Assembly: GCA_900547455.1 (NCBI GenBank)
Contig: URGV01000001.1
Coordinates: forward strand, 62,001-126,000
Origin: an uncultured Oscillospiraceae bacterium
Lineage (GTDB): Bacteria; Bacillota; Clostridia; Oscillospirales; Ruminococcaceae
Length of the DNA: 64,000 nt
Reading direction: 5' to 3'
Position numbers and translations under genes: made by a program. Below, piece after piece: positions 61,920 to 64,000 of the stretch (position 1 is its first letter; each line of letters opens with the position of its first letter). The notes under the pieces were generated by a model. That model saw nothing but the letters and a program-made list of their open reading frames with translations, had not been told where the DNA came from and made no database searches.

Positions 61920-63248
61920 CTAGCAGGTTTTGAGTTGAGCTGCGTGACTGCGGTGTTCCACCCGGATGTACAGCGCGACGCACAGAACAGCCAGCGCCAG
62001 CTGCGCGGCGGGGTAGGCCGCCCAGACGCCATTCAGTCCCCAGAACAGGGGCAGTGTCCAAAGGGCAATGGGGAAGAACAGGCACGGCTCGATGTAGACC
62101 AGCAGGGTGGAGACGTTGGTCTTTTCGACCGCGTAAAAATAGGCGCTGATGCAGCGGGTGATGCCGACCATCAGGAAGGAGCAGGCGGTGATGATCAGAG
62201 CGGGCTGCGCCTGCTGTGCCAGACTGCCGGTCAGGCCGAACAGGGTTGTGATCTGCGCGCGCAGCAGCGAGACGCCCACAGCGGTCAAGAGCGAAATAAT
62301 GATCGAGGCGCTGATGGCCTTTTTAAACAGGAAGCGAATGTGCTGGGTCTGGCCCGCACCATAGTAGAAGCTCAGCAGCGGCTGAACGCCGTCACCGACG
62401 CCCTGTAGCAAAAGCTGTACCGAAGCCAGGACATAGGAGAGCAGCGAAAAGACGGACAAAGCGTCGTCTCCGCCGTAGCGGATGCACTGCCAGTTGGTGA
62501 AGATGATGATGACCGAAGGAATCAGCGTCTGACCAAAGGGGGAGACGCCGATGCGGATGATTGTTTTCAGGCGCTGCCAGGAAAGCTTCAGGCTGTCCAG
62601 CGAGAAAATGTTCCGGTTGTTGCGGAACAGGTAGGAAAGGTTGAAGGCAGCGACAACCGCCTGCGCGATGACAGTGGCGATGGCCGCTCCCGCCAGACCC
62701 ATTTCCATGCGGAAAACAAAGAGGTAGTCGAGGATGATGTTGGTAATTAAGCCGCTGCTCATAAACAAAGTGGCTTCTACCGTCTTGCCCTGGTTGCGGA
62801 TCAAGGGGGTGATGCCGTTGCCCAGGACAGGGAAGATACCGCAGAAAATGATGATCGAGATGTACTCGTGGGCATAGTCCGCAATGGCTCCGCTGCCGCC
62901 CAGCATGGAGATGCACCAGTCGCGGCTCAGCCAGAAAAGCCCCATCAGGGCAAAACCAGCGACAACAAGGGTGGTGATGGCCGTTCCTGCCGCGCGGTCG
63001 GCCTCCTCATAATCCTCGCTCCCGCGGTATTTGCTCATCAGGACAGCGCCGCCGACGCCGAGGCCAAAGGCGGTCGCGTTCATGCAAGCCTGGACGGGGT
63101 AGACCAGATTGATTGCGGCCAGCGCTTGGCTTCCCACCGCGTTGCCGACAAAGATGCCGTCGACCATCGAGTAAAAGCCGCTGAGCAGCATCGAAATCAT
63201 GGAAGGCAGGACGTAGCGGTAAAAATCTCTGTTCAGCTCTTTTTTCAT
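61920..63248 (-). CDS. MATE-family multidrug efflux transporter
   Basis: 442 residues with 12 membrane helices in two halves. Family segments such as SMVDGIFVGNAVGSQALAAINLVYP, ASLFMSSGLITNIILDYLF (as ATLFMSSGL...) and GVGDGVQPLLSFYYGAG are seen. MATE pumps export cationic compounds using Na+ or H+ gradients. ATG 63248 follows GGAGGAGAG. It has a MerR-type promoter upstream and a shared terminator downstream; the substrate is unknown. Confidence 0.92.
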   Translation of the reverse strand: MKKELNRDFYRYVLPSMISMLLSGFYSMVDGIFVGNAVGSQALAAINLVYPVQACMNATAFGLGVGGAVLMSKYRGSEDYEEADRAAGTAITTLVVAGFALMGLFWLSRDWCISMLGGSGAIADYAHEYISIIIFCGIFPVLGNGITPLIRNQGKTVEATLFMSSGLITNIILDYLFVFRMEMGLAGAAIATVIAQAVVAAFNLSYLFRNNRNIFSLDSLKLSWQRLKTIIRIGVSPFGQTLIPSVIIIFTNWQCIRYGGDDALSVFSLLSYVLASVQLLLQGVGDGVQPLLSFYYGAGQTQHIRFLFKKAISASIIISLLTAVGVSLLRAQITTLFGLTGSLAQQAQPALIITACSFLMVGITRCISAYFYAVEKTNVSTLLVYIEPCLFFPIALWTLPLFWGLNGVWAAYPAAQLALAVLCVALYIRVEHRSHAAQLKTC

Positions 63249-63297
63249 AAATTGTTTCTCTCCTCCATATTCTTAGAAAATCACATGACAATTTCAA

Positions 63298-63328
63298 ATT
63301 ATAAACTATGGCCCTACACCAGGGTCAA
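63298..63328 (-). promoter_or_regulatory. MerR-type promoter of the MATE gene
   Basis: On the minus strand TTGACC (63323-63328) and TATAAT (63298-63303) are 19 bp apart. An imperfect dyad ACCCTGG-N7-CCATAGT lies between them. A long spacer carrying a dyad is the arrangement that MerR activators distort to start transcription. Confidence 0.6.
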
Positions 63329-63376
63329 GCCCTGCGGCAAATATTTTGTTGAAAAAGGAGAGAAAAAGAGAAAAAT

Positions 63377-64000
63377 TTACCGGCGAAGGTCAGCTGATGA
63401 AAGTGCCGGGGACTGCTCACCGTTTTCGATAATATCCTGTTTTGATGAAGGAATACAGCCAGACAAAACCAACGCCAGTTTTGCACAGGCAGGGCCGGCC
63501 ATTTCATACAGGATGCCGGAGGAGAGAATGATGACCGACAGGGTGGTTCCCCATTGCCCTGGCAGGAGGCGCTGGCCCAAAGCCGCCAGACCAATCGAAA
63601 CACCAGCTTGTGGAATGAGCGCCAAGCCGAGATATTGGGTAAGTGGTTTGGATGAATGGGAAAGCACGCATCCAGCAACAGCACCCAGATATTTACCGAT
63701 GATGCGGACAAAAAAGTAGACAATACCGATAAGGCCAGCAACTTTTAAAGCAGGTACATCCAGGCGCATGCCGGAGAGGACGAAGAAAAGGAGGAGGATG
63801 GGAGGAGAGAAGCGATCAATGAGATGGAAAAGCCGTTCGTTTCCACCGCAGTTGATATAAACGGCTCCCAGTACCATGCACGCCAGAAGGGGAGAGATGT
63901 CCTGAAAGGCGCAAAATCCGGTGATGGAGAGGATGACAGCCAAAGCAAGTACCAGGCTGTGCTCGTCGGAGCGGCCGGCGTTGATCCAGCGGGAAAGCAG
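63377..64000 (-). CDS. Cation:proton antiporter, 5' end outside window
   Basis: The frame is open to the edge of the window, so the protein's N-terminal part lies beyond 64000; 207 C-terminal residues are visible. They hold several membrane helices, with ACMVLGAVYINC, LFFVLSGMRLDVPAL and GLALIPQAGVSIGLAALG, as in the Na+/H+ exchanger (NhaP/KefB) family. The first visible residues (LLSRWINAGRSDEHSL) follow on without a break. No regulator is seen at its 3' end; the antiporter ends 49 bp before the MATE promoter. Confidence 0.8.
   Translation of the reverse strand: MLSRWINAGRSDEHSLVLALAVILSITGFCAFQDISPLLACMVLGAVYINCGGNERLFHLIDRFSPPILLLFFVLSGMRLDVPALKVAGLIGIVYFFVRIIGKYLGAVAGCVLSHSSKPLTQYLGLALIPQAGVSIGLAALGQRLLPGQWGTTLSVIILSSGILYEMAGPACAKLALVLSGCIPSSKQDIIENGEQSPALSSADLRR

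Noticed and set aside
1..64000. CRISPR array, tRNA or rRNA genes, insertion sequences, prophage, toxin-antitoxin
   Set aside because: No regular spaced repeats, tRNA cloverleaf, rRNA stretches, transposase motifs or phage genes were seen by eye on either strand.

Overview
This is an ordinary-looking chromosomal segment of about 60% GC from a low-redundancy anaerobic Firmicute, most likely a gut-type Clostridia of the Oscillospiraceae/Ruminococcaceae group. The reasons are the gene content and order (infC-rpmI-rplT, plsX/rnc/smc/ftsY, rdgB-yhbY-nadD-yqeK-LCP-rsfS, efp next to a CD1247-type protein, addB-addA, the DUF1576 and DUF4358 families), Gram-positive Shine-Dalgarno sequences (AAGGAGG) and frequent TTG/GTG starts. 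Almost everything is on the + strand. I saw no prophage, insertion sequence, CRISPR array, rRNA or tRNA gene. The family assignments rest on recognising motifs by eye; no search was run.

Layout. 1-3.8 kb: end of a GNAT acetyltransferase, a convergent yedF, a DUF4358 lipoprotein, and a DUF1576 membrane protein with a small partner. 3.8-16.4 kb: a recombination/repair block, with sbcD-sbcC on the minus strand and addB-addA on the plus strand, separated by an O-antigen-ligase-like membrane protein. 16.4-17.9 kb: the infC-rpmI-rplT operon behind a terminator-containing leader of the L20 type, with an ATT start for infC. 17.9-24.9 kb: an rRNA methyltransferase, dprA, topA (with a lysine-rich N-terminal tail), trmFO and plsX. 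25-31.7 kb: rnc, a radical SAM gene, an NTF2-like gene, smc and ftsY. 31.7-38.2 kb: rdgB, yhbY, nadD, yqeK, an LCP cell-wall ligase, rsfS and leuS. 38.2-42 kb: rpsU behind a structured leader, yqeG, an endonuclease-IV-like protein, aroQ, efp and a Cys/Asp-rich zinc-ribbon protein.

42-64 kb is more accessory. It holds a group II PLP decarboxylase broken by one in-frame TAA, divergent from a LysR regulator with a clear operator dyad between them; a ClpE-like unfoldase with an N-terminal zinc finger; a three-gene MacB-like ABC system with a secreted, membrane-anchored partner; a run of housekeeping genes (reductase, VOC, cca, MerR, prolyl-tRNA deacylase); an Ntn-type amidohydrolase; a DUF1624 acyltransferase; a complete iron-siderophore ABC operon (two permeases, ATPase, lipoprotein, in the yclNOPQ/ceuBCDE order) preceded by two TTAG-N6-CTAA palindromes; a MATE efflux pump with a 19-bp-spacer MerR-type promoter; and a truncated cation:proton antiporter at the edge.

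I did not find a wholly new multi-gene system. The observations most worth following up are the AUC start of the first siderophore permease together with the paired operators, the broken decarboxylase, the SD-sequestering rpsU leader, the two stem-loops before rnc where acpP usually sits, the lysine-rich tail of TopA, the tandem DENG repeats on the LCP protein, and the ABC transporter with a COG1361-like partner in place of MacA.
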